NCBI GenBank assembly: GCA_013215295.1
Contig: JABSOZ010000005.1
Coordinates: 310,001-374,000 of the forward strand
Length of the DNA: 64,000 nt
Source: Colwellia sp.
GTDB lineage: Bacteria > Pseudomonadota > Gammaproteobacteria > Enterobacterales > Alteromonadaceae
Reading direction: 5' to 3'
This document shows, piece by piece, positions 44,084-52,887 of this stretch. The notes beneath the pieces are model-generated. The model saw nothing but the letters and a program-made list of their open reading frames with translations, did no database searches and was not told where the DNA came from. A program made the position numbers and the translations under genes. Numbering within the stretch: the stretch's first letter is position 1; each line of letters starts with the position of its first letter.

Positions 44084-44698
44084 ATGGTTCGCTTTTTAGT
44101 TTCATTACTACTAGGCGCAGCGGTAACTTTTGCATTATTCGCCTTTATGGCTTTTCTTGTTTCAACTGGCGACATGACGAAACAAGATTCATTGGATAAT
44201 ATTATTGTAGAAGTTAATACTACGCCACCTAAGTCGGCAGCAGAACGTCGACAGCGTGTACCGCCGCCGCCGCCGCCGCCGCCAAAAACTCCACCTAAGC
44301 CTCAAGCTCCAGAGCCTGAAGCAAATAACAACTCTGGTGGTTTAACGTTTAATATGCCGAGTGTTAATTTATCTGGTGCGAACACGGGTATGTCTGCACC
44401 TGGTGCAGGTTTTGGTCGTGACGGTGATGCATCACCGATAGTTAGAATTGACCCTAAATATCCACCACAAGCTGCTCGAGATGGTAAAGAAGGTTGGGTT
44501 AGACTTTCATTTACTATCACCGAACTTGGTGGTGTTGAAGAGGTCGAAGTTATTGATGCACAGCCTAAACGTATTTTCAATAAAGCGGCTAAACGCGCTT
44601 TGAAAAAATGGAGATACAAACCAAAAATTGTTGATGGTAAACCTCAACGACGTCCTGGTTTAACGGTTCAATTAGACTTTACAATGGATAAGGGGTAA
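44084..44698 (+). CDS. tonB: TonB, energy-transducing periplasm-spanning protein
   Basis: This 204-aa protein has an N-terminal membrane anchor (residues about 4-26), a proline-rich spacer with eight consecutive prolines (codons 44261-44284) followed by KTPPKPQAPEPE, and a C-terminal TonB domain with YPPQAARDGKEGWVRLSFTI and RALKKWRYKPK. It links the ExbB-ExbD motor to outer-membrane receptors. Seven of the eight proline codons are CCG in a row, which is striking in this AT-rich genome. The short spacer matches TonB2-type proteins. Confidence 0.94.
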   Translation: MVRFLVSLLLGAAVTFALFAFMAFLVSTGDMTKQDSLDNIIVEVNTTPPKSAAERRQRVPPPPPPPPKTPPKPQAPEPEANNNSGGLTFNMPSVNLSGANTGMSAPGAGFGRDGDASPIVRIDPKYPPQAARDGKEGWVRLSFTITELGGVEEVEVIDAQPKRIFNKAAKRALKKWRYKPKIVDGKPQRRPGLTVQLDFTMDKG

Positions 44699-44703
44699 TC
44701 AGA

Positions 44704-45975
44704 ATGAATAAGATTTTTATATCTATATTGATCATTGGTTCACTAACGATTGCTCAATTACCATTATCTTCTACTGTTTATGCAATTGGTGCAGAGAAAT
44801 CTGATAAGCCAAAACGTAAAACTCAACTTGTTGGTCCTACTGTAGGTAAAAAAGTAGGGAGAGCATTTGAAGCGTATGCAATTGAAGCTGAAGATGGGTC
44901 AAATATTGATAATGCTTTAGCAATGCTTTTAGAGATAAAGGGCAAAAAGAAATACGATATTGCCTTTTTGAATCGCTTTATTGGTGTAATGTACGCTCAA
45001 AAAGGTGAAGAGAAAACGTCTATTGAATACCTTAATAAGGCATTATTACCTGACATACTTAATGAAGTTGAACAGGGTGACACATTAAGATTAGTCGGTG
45101 ATCTACAAATGCAAGTGCAAGGGTATAAAGAGGCACTTGTTGCGTATGATGATTGGATGGATTTTACAGGAAAAACTGATGCAAACATTTGGTTGAAAAT
45201 AGCTCAGGCTAATTTAGAACTCAAAGATTATGATAAAGTTGTTCCTGCTGCTGACAAAGCAATAGCTGAGTTAGGTGACAAAATAAATCAAAATCCTTAT
45301 GTACTTAAGTTAAACTCTTATTATGAACGTAAAATGTTTAAGAAGTGTGTTGAGGTATTAGAAACCGCAGTACAAGTTCTACCTGAAGTTAAGTTGTTTT
45401 GGACTCAGTTGGGCTCATTTTATGCGATGATAGAAGATTATCCAAAAAGTTTGGCAACAATGGATCTAGCATATAAGAAAGGCTACCTTGAAAAAGAAAG
45501 CCAGATTAAAATGCTTGCTAACTTGTATGCACAAAGTGAAATTCCACATAAATCTGCATTTTTATTGGAAAAGTACATTGATTCAGGTCTTGTTAAACGT
45601 GATGATAAAAATTTATTTACTTTAGCAAATTCTTGGCATGCTGCTCAGCATATAGATAAAGCGGCGAGTTATTACGGTGAATTAGCCAAAATGACTAACT
45701 TATCTAAACATTATAGCAAGCAAGGTATGTTGCTAAATCAAGATGAGCAATTCGCTAAAGCTATTGTAGCTTTAAAGAAAGCAATCGAAATAGGTGTTAA
45801 AAACCCAGGTCGATTGAATCAAAGTATTGCAGAATCGTACTTTTATCTTGAAGACTACAAGAAAGCTTATGTTTATGTTAAAAAAGCATTGAAAGACCCT
45901 AAGTCTCGTAGAACAGCTAAAGGTTGGGTAAATTTCATAGAAGATACAGCGAAGCGTAAGAAAGTTTCTATATAA
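44704..45975 (+). CDS. Tetratricopeptide-repeat protein of the TonB2 operon
   Basis: This 423-aa exported protein has a signal peptide (residues about 1-28) and TPR-like helical repeats, for example YKEALVAYDDWMDFTGKTDA, DYPKSLATMDLAYKKGYLEK and AKAIVALKKAIEIGVKNPGR. It starts 6 bases after tonB and ends with a terminator, so it is the last gene of the operon. A TPR protein at this place is common in marine gammaproteobacteria; it probably assists the TonB complex in the periplasm. Confidence 0.9.
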   Translation: MNKIFISILIIGSLTIAQLPLSSTVYAIGAEKSDKPKRKTQLVGPTVGKKVGRAFEAYAIEAEDGSNIDNALAMLLEIKGKKKYDIAFLNRFIGVMYAQKGEEKTSIEYLNKALLPDILNEVEQGDTLRLVGDLQMQVQGYKEALVAYDDWMDFTGKTDANIWLKIAQANLELKDYDKVVPAADKAIAELGDKINQNPYVLKLNSYYERKMFKKCVEVLETAVQVLPEVKLFWTQLGSFYAMIEDYPKSLATMDLAYKKGYLEKESQIKMLANLYAQSEIPHKSAFLLEKYIDSGLVKRDDKNLFTLANSWHAAQHIDKAASYYGELAKMTNLSKHYSKQGMLLNQDEQFAKAIVALKKAIEIGVKNPGRLNQSIAESYFYLEDYKKAYVYVKKALKDPKSRRTAKGWVNFIEDTAKRKKVSI

Positions 45976-45992
45976 TTTTTTATTTTCGTATC

Positions 45993-46020
45993 AAAAACCA
46001 GCCTCATGGCTGGTTTTTTT
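45993..46020 (+). terminator. Rho-independent terminator after the TonB2 operon
   Basis: AACCAGCC (45996-46003) and GGCTGGTT (46008-46015) form a stem with loop TCAT, followed by a T-run. It lies 18 bases after the TPR gene stop. Confidence 0.9.
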
Positions 46021-46163
46021 ATGTCCTAAACTTTTATTATTCCTCAATTTATAAATATTATTAAACTTATAAATAAGGAAAAGAGATCGGTTGGTAATCA
46101 CGTGAATGAATGCTTTTGTAATATATAGATCAACTTTATCTAGAAATTAAGGGCTTTGTCGGC

Positions 46164-46175
46164 TAGAATGCGCGC
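46164..46175 (+). promoter_or_regulatory. Candidate -10 element with GC-rich discriminator
   Basis: TAGAAT at 46164-46169 is followed by GCGCGC, a discriminator type often found in stringently controlled promoters. A start near 46177 would give a leader of about 30 bases before the 41-aa gene. The -35 is poor. Confidence 0.35.
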
Positions 46176-46205
46176 TCTTTATTTTGCAGATTACAGGTAT
46201 GAAAA

Positions 46206-46331
46206 ATGTCAAACAATGAAGAGTTCAAAGACAATACATCTATTTTCCATTTATTTGCGGGTCTTGTTGTATTAGTTTCTGCGCCATTGTTACCAATGGT
46301 TATGGGCTGGTTTACGCTTCTTTTAAATTAG
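46206..46331 (+). CDS. 41-aa single-span membrane peptide
   Basis: The frame ATG 46206 to TAG 46329-46331 codes for a 41-residue peptide: a charged start (MSNNEEFKDNTSIFHLF) and one hydrophobic span (AGLVVLVSAPLLPMVMGWFT). An AGG-type ribosome-binding site and a -10-like element precede it. It lies 39 bases before the receiver-domain gene on the same strand. I do not recognise the family; size, clean start and span support a real small membrane protein. Confidence 0.6.
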   Translation: MSNNEEFKDNTSIFHLFAGLVVLVSAPLLPMVMGWFTLLLN

Positions 46332-46370
46332 TTCTTTCTAATTTATTTAACAGTTAAGAATAATCGATAA

Positions 46371-46754
46371 ATGTATATATTACTCATTGATGATAAACAG
46401 CCTATCTTAGACTTTGTTACACCGTTATTAATCGAGAGTGGACATATAGTTGAAACGGCATCAAATGGCTTAGATGCTTATGAGAAAGCACTGCAAAAAC
46501 CTTTTGATTTATATATTATTGACCATCTTATGCCTGTGATGAATGGTCTTCAATTAAGTAAGAATCTTTTGAGTAATCCATTTACAGCAAATACTCCTGC
46601 CATTTTTATGACAACACAAAACCTTACTGAAGTTACAGCATTAACGCGTTCTCTTTCTTTTCAAGCCATTATAACGAAACCTATTGATGCAAAATCCCTA
46701 CTTAATGCTGTAAACAAAACCAATGAAAAAAATTCTACACTTTATTCACTATAA
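46371..46754 (+). CDS. Single-domain response regulator (CheY-like receiver)
   Basis: This 127-aa protein is one receiver domain without an output domain. The acidic pocket is IDD (residues 6-8), the phosphorylation site is the aspartate in [14 protein letters not shown] (about residue 51), the threonine is in IFMTTQN and the lysine in IITKPID. It should signal by protein contact after phosphorylation. No histidine kinase is next to it, so its partner is unknown. It lies between the 41-aa peptide gene and apt. Confidence 0.9.
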   Translation: MYILLIDDKQPILDFVTPLLIESGHIVETASNGLDAYEKALQKPFDLYIIDHLMPVMNGLQLSKNLLSNPFTANTPAIFMTTQNLTEVTALTRSLSFQAIITKPIDAKSLLNAVNKTNEKNSTLYSL

Positions 46755-46816
46755 TTTTTATCTGTTTTGCTTTATTCTTTAGTCCTCATAATATTTTTAC
46801 TTTTGATTTGCTAACG

Positions 46817-47362
46817 ATGACTGAAACACAACTATTACTTTTACAAAACGCTATTCATGCTGTCCCTAACTATCCAAAAGAAGGCATTCTATTCCGTGAT
46901 ATTACCGGAATACTTGATGAACCTGCTGCGTATCAATTAACCATAGATTTACTGGAAGCTAAATATAAAAACGGTGGTTTCACTAAAGTTATTGGTACCG
47001 AAGCTCGTGGTTTTCTTTTTGGTGCACCTTTAGCGCTTGCACTTGGTATTAGTTTTATACCAGTAAGAAAACCAGGTAAACTGCCTAGAGCAACGAATAG
47101 CCAGAGTTATCAGTTGGAATATGGCACGGACACATTAGAAATACATCAAGACGCCTTAACATCCAATGATAAAGTACTAATCATCGATGACCTCCTGGCA
47201 ACAGGCGGAACAATTGAAGCGACTTTAAGCCTTGTAAAAGAATTAGGTGCAGAAGCTACAGATGCAGCATTTGTAATCTCATTACCTGATTTAGGCGGTG
47301 AAAAACGTCTAGAAGAACTAGGTTTGTCCATTTATTCTTTAGTGCAATACAGCGGCGATTAG
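46817..47362 (+). CDS. apt: Adenine phosphoribosyltransferase
   Basis: This 181-aa enzyme makes AMP from adenine and PRPP. It starts [20 protein letters not shown] and has [28 protein letters not shown] and the PRPP-binding motif [17 protein letters not shown]. The ATG at 46817 is used rather than the TTG at 46808. It is followed 8 bases later by dnaX, keeping the apt-dnaX-ybaB order known from E. coli. Confidence 0.95.
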   Translation: MTETQLLLLQNAIHAVPNYPKEGILFRDITGILDEPAAYQLTIDLLEAKYKNGGFTKVIGTEARGFLFGAPLALALGISFIPVRKPGKLPRATNSQSYQLEYGTDTLEIHQDALTSNDKVLIIDDLLATGGTIEATLSLVKELGAEATDAAFVISLPDLGGEKRLEELGLSIYSLVQYSGD

Positions 47363-47370
47363 GCAGTAAT

Positions 47371-49467
47371 ATGAGTTATCAGGTATTAGCACGTAAATGG
47401 CGACCTAAAAAATTTACAGAATTAATGGGCCAAGAGCACGTTGTCACTGTTTTAGTTAATGCACTAGAGCAGCAACGTTTGCATCATGCCTATTTATTTA
47501 CGGGCACTAGAGGAGTCGGTAAAACAACGATAGCTCGAATTTTTGCTAAAAGTTTAAACTGTGAAAAAGGTATTACTTCAGCACCTTGTGGTGTTTGTGA
47601 TACTTGTCAAGATATTGATCAAGGTCGCTTTATTGATTTATTAGAAATTGATGCTGCTTCTAAAACCAAGGTTGATGATACACGTGAAATTCTTGATAAC
47701 GTTCAATATGCACCTACACGTGGCCGTTATAAAGTTTATTTAATCGATGAAGTTCATATGCTTTCTCGGAGCAGCTTTAATGCGCTATTGAAAACACTTG
47801 AAGAGCCACCGGAACATGTAAAGTTTATTCTAGCGACAACTGATCCGCAAAAGCTGCCAATTACTGTGTTATCACGTTGCTTGCAATTTCACTTAAAAGC
47901 ATTAACGGTTAGTCAAATAGAACAGAAGGCCCAAGAAATACTTGAAGCTGAAAACGTATCCGTTGAAAAAGGTGCTTTAACGTTATTAGCAAAGGCTGCT
48001 CGCGGGAGTATGCGTGACTGTTTAAGTTTAACCGATCAAAGTATCGCTCAAGGGCAGGGAAATATCACCTTAGCTAATGTTCAGCAAATGCTTGGCGGTG
48101 TAGATCAAAATTGGGTTTTTAAAATCCTCATATTGCTTTTGAAACAAGACCCTAAAGGTTTGATGAATCTTTCATTAGACATTGCTTCTTATGCACCTAA
48201 TTATAGTCGTTTAACGGCAGAACTCATCCAGTTGCTTCATCAAATTGCTCTGACACAAGTGATCGGGCAGCACTTTGATTTATCGCCTGAGCACAATCAA
48301 TTAGTTGAAAAATTCTGCCAAGCAATGAGTGCAGAAGATATTCAACTCTATTATCAAATTGTACTCAATGGTCGTAAAGATTTACCTTATGCGGCGGATG
48401 AACAAGCGGCATTTGACATGCTGTTGTTAAGATTGTTAGCGTTTACACCAATCAAAAATAGTCAAACTATGCCTGAAGCTATGGTGGATCAAGCGAGTGA
48501 CTTTGATGATGTAGAATTTGATAAGACCCATATTAATAAAGTAGTTACTAATCTACCGTCAGTAATACCTGTACCTCAAGTTGAATCACCTCTTGAGTTA
48601 CCTGTAGTTGACCAAATAACAGCTCCATTTTCCGAAGCTAACACTTGTTTGGAGACTATAGAACTTAACGTGACAGAGCAGATGGATCCCGCTATTGTTC
48701 AATCAACAAATCTCTCTAATAAAACTTTATCTGAACCCGATGATATAAATAAGTCTCCTAATACTGTTGAGCAAAACCCTCAAATTTCACAGGTACCAGC
48801 TGAAAATTCACCTATTGCCACACCAATTATTGATGAGCATGTAGTTCAATCGCCTATTGAACGAGCATTAGCGACAAGAAATATGTTACGTAGTCGAAAG
48901 AAAGGGTTGGGAAGTAATGTAAAAAAGTCTGATGACGCCAAAGGGCGTCAAGATAATAACCCCTCTGACGTGATTGAATTAAAAACACAAGAAGAAGCAA
49001 AAATTGTTGTTCCTGCGCTAGAAACTATCCCAGACCAGGCTTTTGACGTAAGTGCTATTGACCCAGCAAAAATCCGTTCAGCAAATCAAGTTGATAAGTG
49101 GGCCAACATGATTGATGCAATGTCACTAACGGGCAGATTGCGACAATTAGCGATCCATGCAACGGTGAGTGAAAAGTCTACGGATGATTTATTACTGCTT
49201 AATTTAGATCAAGCGACAAAGCATTTAAATAGTGATGTTGCGCATAAAAAACTTGAACAATGTATCTCTGATTTTTTGAAACGAAAAGTTACTGTTGAAT
49301 TAACAATTGTCGATGAAACATCCCATGACCCTTATCAGATTCAATCGCATATTAATGATAAACGCTATGATTATGCAAAAGAATTACTAGAAAACGATGA
49401 AATAATTATTGGATTGAAAACTCACTTTCAAGCCGAATTAGATGAAAATACAATTGTAGCAATATAA
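47371..49467 (+). CDS. dnaX: DNA polymerase III subunit tau (and gamma by frameshift)
   Basis: This 698-aa clamp-loader subunit has Walker A GTRGVGKT, a four-cysteine zinc module (CGVCDTC and neighbours), the DEVH-type box IDEVHML and the SRC motif LSRCLQFHLK. The C-terminal part after about residue 370 is a low-complexity linker, then the tau-specific domain that binds polymerase and DnaB. A slippery heptamer at 48921-48927 and a stem-loop directly after it would yield a short gamma product of 520 residues. It is between apt and ybaB. Confidence 0.96.
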   Translation: MSYQVLARKWRPKKFTELMGQEHVVTVLVNALEQQRLHHAYLFTGTRGVGKTTIARIFAKSLNCEKGITSAPCGVCDTCQDIDQGRFIDLLEIDAASKTKVDDTREILDNVQYAPTRGRYKVYLIDEVHMLSRSSFNALLKTLEEPPEHVKFILATTDPQKLPITVLSRCLQFHLKALTVSQIEQKAQEILEAENVSVEKGALTLLAKAARGSMRDCLSLTDQSIAQGQGNITLANVQQMLGGVDQNWVFKILILLLKQDPKGLMNLSLDIASYAPNYSRLTAELIQLLHQIALTQVIGQHFDLSPEHNQLVEKFCQAMSAEDIQLYYQIVLNGRKDLPYAADEQAAFDMLLLRLLAFTPIKNSQTMPEAMVDQASDFDDVEFDKTHINKVVTNLPSVIPVPQVESPLELPVVDQITAPFSEANTCLETIELNVTEQMDPAIVQSTNLSNKTLSEPDDINKSPNTVEQNPQISQVPAENSPIATPIIDEHVVQSPIERALATRNMLRSRKKGLGSNVKKSDDAKGRQDNNPSDVIELKTQEEAKIVVPALETIPDQAFDVSAIDPAKIRSANQVDKWANMIDAMSLTGRLRQLAIHATVSEKSTDDLLLLNLDQATKHLNSDVAHKKLEQCISDFLKRKVTVELTIVDETSHDPYQIQSHINDKRYDYAKELLENDEIIIGLKTHFQAELDENTIVAI
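48921..48949 (+). promoter_or_regulatory. Programmed -1 frameshift signal in dnaX
   Basis: A AAA AAG lies in the correct phase at 48921-48927 (codons 517-519 end GTA AAA AAG). After a -1 slip the next codons are GTC and then TGA at 48930-48932. Six bases after the heptamer a perfect stem GACGCC (48934-48939) / GGCGTC (48944-48949) with loop AAAG follows, and purine-rich GGGAAG precedes it. This matches the E. coli dnaX design that makes gamma. Confidence 0.85.
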
Positions 49468-49533
49468 CTGTTACTTGATATTTGCCGCGTTAAGCTCTAT
49501 CTTTGGCGGCAACTGAACCTTGGAGAAGAAATT

Positions 49534-49860
49534 ATGATGAAAGGCGGCATGGGCAACTTAATGAAACAAGCCCAACAAATGCAAGAAAAAATGGCTAAAG
49601 CTCAAGAGCAATTGGCTAAAATGGAAGTTATTGGTGAATCAGGCGCTGGCATGGTTAAAGTTACTATGACAGGCGGCCACAGTGTTCGTCGAGTTGAGAT
49701 TGACGATAGCTTGATGGAAGATGATAAAGACATGCTTGAAGATTTGATTTCAGCGGCATTTAACGATGCTGTTCGTCGTGTAGAAGAGCAAAATAAAGAA
49801 AAAATGGGTGCTTTGACTGGGGGGATGCAATTACCTCCAGGCATGAAAATGCCGTTCTAA
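49534..49860 (+). CDS. ybaB: YbaB/EbfC nucleoid-associated protein
   Basis: This 108-aa protein starts with [20 protein letters not shown] and has [20 protein letters not shown], the signature of the YbaB/EbfC DNA-binding family. It acts as a homodimer on DNA. It follows dnaX by 66 bases, the usual place. The recR gene that normally comes next is absent; a minus-strand phosphatase follows instead. Confidence 0.95.
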   Translation: MMKGGMGNLMKQAQQMQEKMAKAQEQLAKMEVIGESGAGMVKVTMTGGHSVRRVEIDDSLMEDDKDMLEDLISAAFNDAVRRVEEQNKEKMGALTGGMQLPPGMKMPF

Positions 49861-50051
49861 TTACCCTTTTGTTCATTAGTCATAAATGCTCAAGCATACC
49901 TTGAGCATTTTGTTATCTAGGTCCATTTACCTAATATTACTAATTATGAGACTTCGCATCATTAATAAGTATTTGTAAGTTATTATCTTGTTTAGTTAAC
50001 CGACATTTAATAGTACATCTCCTCTTAACGAGCTTTGAAAAATACTTTTAT

Positions 50052-50582
50052 TTATCCGTTATCCTGTTTTTTATTGATAATCACTTTTCGAACGGTAGAG
50101 TCTAACCTTGTTAAACCAGAACTCTTGCCAATGGCAACTGCTTCTTCTAAGTTCTTATTGTGGTTGAAATGGGCATCTAATGCGAACATTGCACCTACTC
50201 GGTTTCCACTTGCACAATGAACAAATGCTTGCTCTTGGTGTGCTATAGCTTTAGAAAATAATTTTAGATTTTTAATATTAATTCCTGAAGCGCCAGCAAT
50301 CGGAATAGAGATATAATTCATACCTAAGGCTTCTACTTTCGCTTTTTCATTAAAATCGTTAAATTCTCCATCATCACGCAAGTTGATAACGGTTTTTATC
50401 CCGTTTTTCGAAAGAATAACTAAGTCATTCTCACTGGGTTGACCTCCAACAATAAATTGCGGAGTAAATTGTTGAACATTTTTTGCAGATATTAGTTCAA
50501 TCGCTTTATTGTTCTGTGTATTTCCTGAAAAAGATGTTATTAAAATTAAAAAGGCCGTAAATATTTTAATTTCTTTAATCAT
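50052..50582 (-). CDS. DUF442-type dual-specificity-like phosphatase, exported
   Basis: This 176-aa protein has an N-terminal hydrophobic signal (residues about 5-20). The phosphatase-like domain has FIVGGQPSENDLVILSKNGI, TVINLRDDGEF and the signature loop FVHCASGNRVGAMFALDAHF, with the cysteine and arginine typical of DUF442 (beta-lactamase-hydrolase-like) proteins. The natural substrate is unknown. It interrupts the usual ybaB-recR pair and is read against it. Confidence 0.8.
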   Translation of the reverse strand: MIKEIKIFTAFLILITSFSGNTQNNKAIELISAKNVQQFTPQFIVGGQPSENDLVILSKNGIKTVINLRDDGEFNDFNEKAKVEALGMNYISIPIAGASGINIKNLKLFSKAIAHQEQAFVHCASGNRVGAMFALDAHFNHNKNLEEAVAIGKSSGLTRLDSTVRKVIINKKQDNG

Positions 50583-50729
50583 TACCTATACTTCCGTATT
50601 GTTAATTAATTTTACATAATTGTTGTTTTTTAGCGTGTTATTTCAGATATATGCAAAAAATTCTATGCATATGTCTTTTTTAATATATATTAAATATATA
50701 TAACTTTATATCAAAGGTAGTAAACAAAT

Positions 50730-51839
50730 ATGATTTTTGGTGCAAAACATAAAGAAGAAAATTTTCGTCTTAAAAATGAGAATAATGAATTAAAAACTCG
50801 TATTGAAACCTTAGAATCTGACTTAGCTTCAGCAGAAAGTGAAAGTGGTCAACTTGCAGAAGATATGTCTAATAACTCTACCCGTTACCGTACTCAAGAA
50901 GAGTTAAATAAGTTGTGGATGCAATCATCTGATCTCATTAACAATATACGTGAAGATATAGCTATTTCATCGGCGGATTTAAATGAACATAGAAATACAT
51001 TCCAGTCCTCACAGCAGTTGTTTGGTCAAATTATGGACATGTTATCAAGTACGATTAAATCTACGTCTCAGATTTCCACTGACACACAAGCCGCATCTGA
51101 ATCTGCAGACCAATTGAAAACCGTTACTTCTGGTATTAATGATTTCGTAAATATTATCAAAGGTATTTCAGATCAGACTAACTTGTTAGCCTTAAATGCA
51201 GCTATTGAAGCGGCAAGAGCCGGTGAACAAGGTCGTGGGTTCGCTGTTGTCGCAGATGAAGTTAGAACATTAGCACAGCGCTCTGCTGAGGCTTCTAATG
51301 AGATATCTAATCTTATTGAGCAAGTAAATACTCAAATGGGTGATGTGATCAGCGGAATAAGTCATGTCGGAGATAAAAGTGAAGAAATAAGTGTGAGTAC
51401 TTCTTCTATTGAAGGCACCGCGAAAAAAATCGTCGCTTTATCTAAAAATATGTATGCTGTTATTAATAACACAACGGTGGAGTCAGTCTTGCAAACCGTC
51501 AAAATGGATCATGTAGTTTGGAAGCTTGAGGTATATAAAGTGATATTAGGCATGTCTAATAAAACGCATGCTGACTTTGATGATCATACTATGTGCCGAC
51601 TAGGGAAATGGTTTTATCAGGGAGAGGGAGCTGAAAAGTATGCGACACAAAGTGCATTTAAACAAATTGAGTCGCCTCATGTTGATGTTCATAGCTATGG
51701 TGTTGAAGCTTTGAAAGCCCATGCTGCTGGTGATAATGAGCAAGCTGTAAAATCCTTAACTGTTATGGAAAATGCAAGTTTTAAAGTTGTAGATGCACTA
51801 ACGTTACTTTCTAAGCAAATAGCACAAGATATTACTTAA
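50730..51839 (+). CDS. Soluble methyl-accepting chemotaxis protein with CZB zinc-binding domain
   Basis: This 369-aa cytoplasmic receptor has no membrane span. An N-terminal coiled coil (residues about 5-50) is followed by the MCP signalling domain with the hairpin tip [20 protein letters not shown] and [20 protein letters not shown]. The C-terminal CZB domain has the His/Cys pattern [29 protein letters not shown] and [17 protein letters not shown] receptors sense zinc or hypochlorous acid in known cases. It is monocistronic, with a terminator downstream. Confidence 0.92.
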   Translation: MIFGAKHKEENFRLKNENNELKTRIETLESDLASAESESGQLAEDMSNNSTRYRTQEELNKLWMQSSDLINNIREDIAISSADLNEHRNTFQSSQQLFGQIMDMLSSTIKSTSQISTDTQAASESADQLKTVTSGINDFVNIIKGISDQTNLLALNAAIEAARAGEQGRGFAVVADEVRTLAQRSAEASNEISNLIEQVNTQMGDVISGISHVGDKSEEISVSTSSIEGTAKKIVALSKNMYAVINNTTVESVLQTVKMDHVVWKLEVYKVILGMSNKTHADFDDHTMCRLGKWFYQGEGAEKYATQSAFKQIESPHVDVHSYGVEALKAHAAGDNEQAVKSLTVMENASFKVVDALTLLSKQIAQDIT

Positions 51840-51910
51840 ATCATTGAAAGGTAATTGCTTTAGCGATATATAAATCAGCCATTCGAATTTAAAGCATGTA
51901 AATATAAAAA

Positions 51911-51940
51911 TGCCGTTCAACATTGTTGAACGGCATTTTT
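51911..51940 (+). terminator. Rho-independent terminator after the chemoreceptor gene
   Basis: TGCCGTTCAAC (51911-51921) and GTTGAACGGCA (51925-51935) pair perfectly around ATT, with A-runs before and T-runs after, so it can act on both strands. It also faces the minus-strand fragment downstream. Confidence 0.92.
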
Positions 51941-51973
51941 ATTATGCTACTTTACCTGTTAATGACTCTGAAT

Positions 51974-52243
51974 CTATTTCTTAAGCCGTTTTAACAATAA
52001 ACCTAATGACGCTAACATTAAAAATACTAGATTAGTGCTACCACCACTCCTTTTATTCTCAACCGTAAAGCTAACACTCTCAGCTGCACTTTCTTTTGAG
52101 CCATTAGATCCAACGAATGAAAAAGTAAGCACTTGATCAGAAAATACTTTAGGTGCATCAAATGTAACTGATTTATCTTCTTTGACGGTGGATAAACTTG
52201 TGTATGCACTAAATACTGGACGACCTTCAATAAATACCAGAGC
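51974..52243 (-). pseudogene. C-terminal fragment of a GlyGly-CTERM surface protein
   Basis: A minus-strand frame of 89 codons without a start ends at TAG (51974-51976). It reads VFIEGRPVFSAYTSLSTVKE and then a repeat-like extracellular part, ending in SGGSTNLVFLMLASLGLLLK and RLKK. This is a GlyGly-CTERM sorting tail: a glycine pair, a membrane span and a basic end, processed by rhombosortase. The N-terminal part of the gene is missing upstream of 52243, where an in-frame stop lies at once. It is a truncated remnant. Confidence 0.65.
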
Positions 52244-52489
52244 TCAGTTAATGGAATATTCTATTTGTCGAAGGATAAAATGAAAAGCCATCGTGTGACA
52301 GCCAATTTAAGCAAAAAAGATTGGGGGAGTTTCTTTTATTTAAATCGCGCATTACATTATTTAAAACGTGATAATGAACTTGATAAATTAGTACGTATTG
52401 ATGAAACAGGTGTAGAACACGACGTAATGACATTCCCTGTATTTAGCATAAGAAATTACCGAGCTTTATCACCAATGGGAAATGATTAA
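52241..52489 (+). pseudogene. Fragment of an unrecognised protein joined to the GlyGly-CTERM remnant
   Basis: A plus-strand frame stays open from the junction region to the stop at 52487-52489. The later part reads MKSHRVTANLSKKDWGSFFY, RALHYLKRDNELDKLVRIDE and FPVFSIRNYRALSPMGND. The only ATG (52280) follows a weak AAGGATAA site, and the frame continues upstream of it with protein-like sequence, so this is probably a C-terminal piece. It could instead be a small gene of 70 residues. I do not recognise the family. Confidence 0.4.
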
Positions 52490-52572
52490 ATAGCTGTAAC
52501 CCTGCAGGGAATTAGTGGTGCCGATATTTACAGCATACCACTTCAGTAAAATATTGAGCTAAACTTAATTTA

Positions 52573-52872
52573 TTAAATTTTATACATAGGTACATGAATA
52601 CTATCAAGCTTATAACCATACAATGTTGCCTGCCCCTGATAACTTGATTCTCTATCGCCACTAAATTCAAAATCAAAAGTACTGATCCAGTGAGGTCCTA
52701 AAGCCTTGTTAAACCTTAATCGACTTGAGCGTCGAGAAAGTGAAATGAATTGTAAGGCATCTTTTTCACAATATTGTTTTATGTGACGCAAAGCACATTC
52801 AGATACTTTTCTCAGATAAATGAAATACCACAAAAATAAACAAACAATTAATAAGAAATATATATTTTCCAT
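52573..52872 (-). CDS. DUF3301 family membrane-anchored protein
   Basis: This 99-aa protein starts with one membrane span (MENIYFLLIVCLFLWYFIYL) and then the family pattern ALRHIKQYCEKDALQFISLS, with TFDFEFSGDRESSYQGQATL and YGYKLDSI at the C-terminus. Its function is unknown. It lies 15 bases after the DUF3549 gene on the same strand, and both are divergent from truC, a grouping seen in other Alteromonadales and Vibrionales. Confidence 0.85.
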   Translation of the reverse strand: MENIYFLLIVCLFLWYFIYLRKVSECALRHIKQYCEKDALQFISLSRRSSRLRFNKALGPHWISTFDFEFSGDRESSYQGQATLYGYKLDSIHVPMYKI

Positions 52873-52887
52873 TCGAGCTCTCTATAG

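Noticed and set aside
52027-52230. 67-codon minus-strand frame at the GlyGly-CTERM remnant
   Set aside because: The neighbouring frame (51974-52243) gives a convincing sorting tail; this one is its out-of-frame shadow.
38700-52540. Similar short strings AGTGGTGCCGATATTT-like near 38722 and 52512
   Set aside because: The shared stretch is too short and imperfect to claim a repeat family without a genome-wide search.
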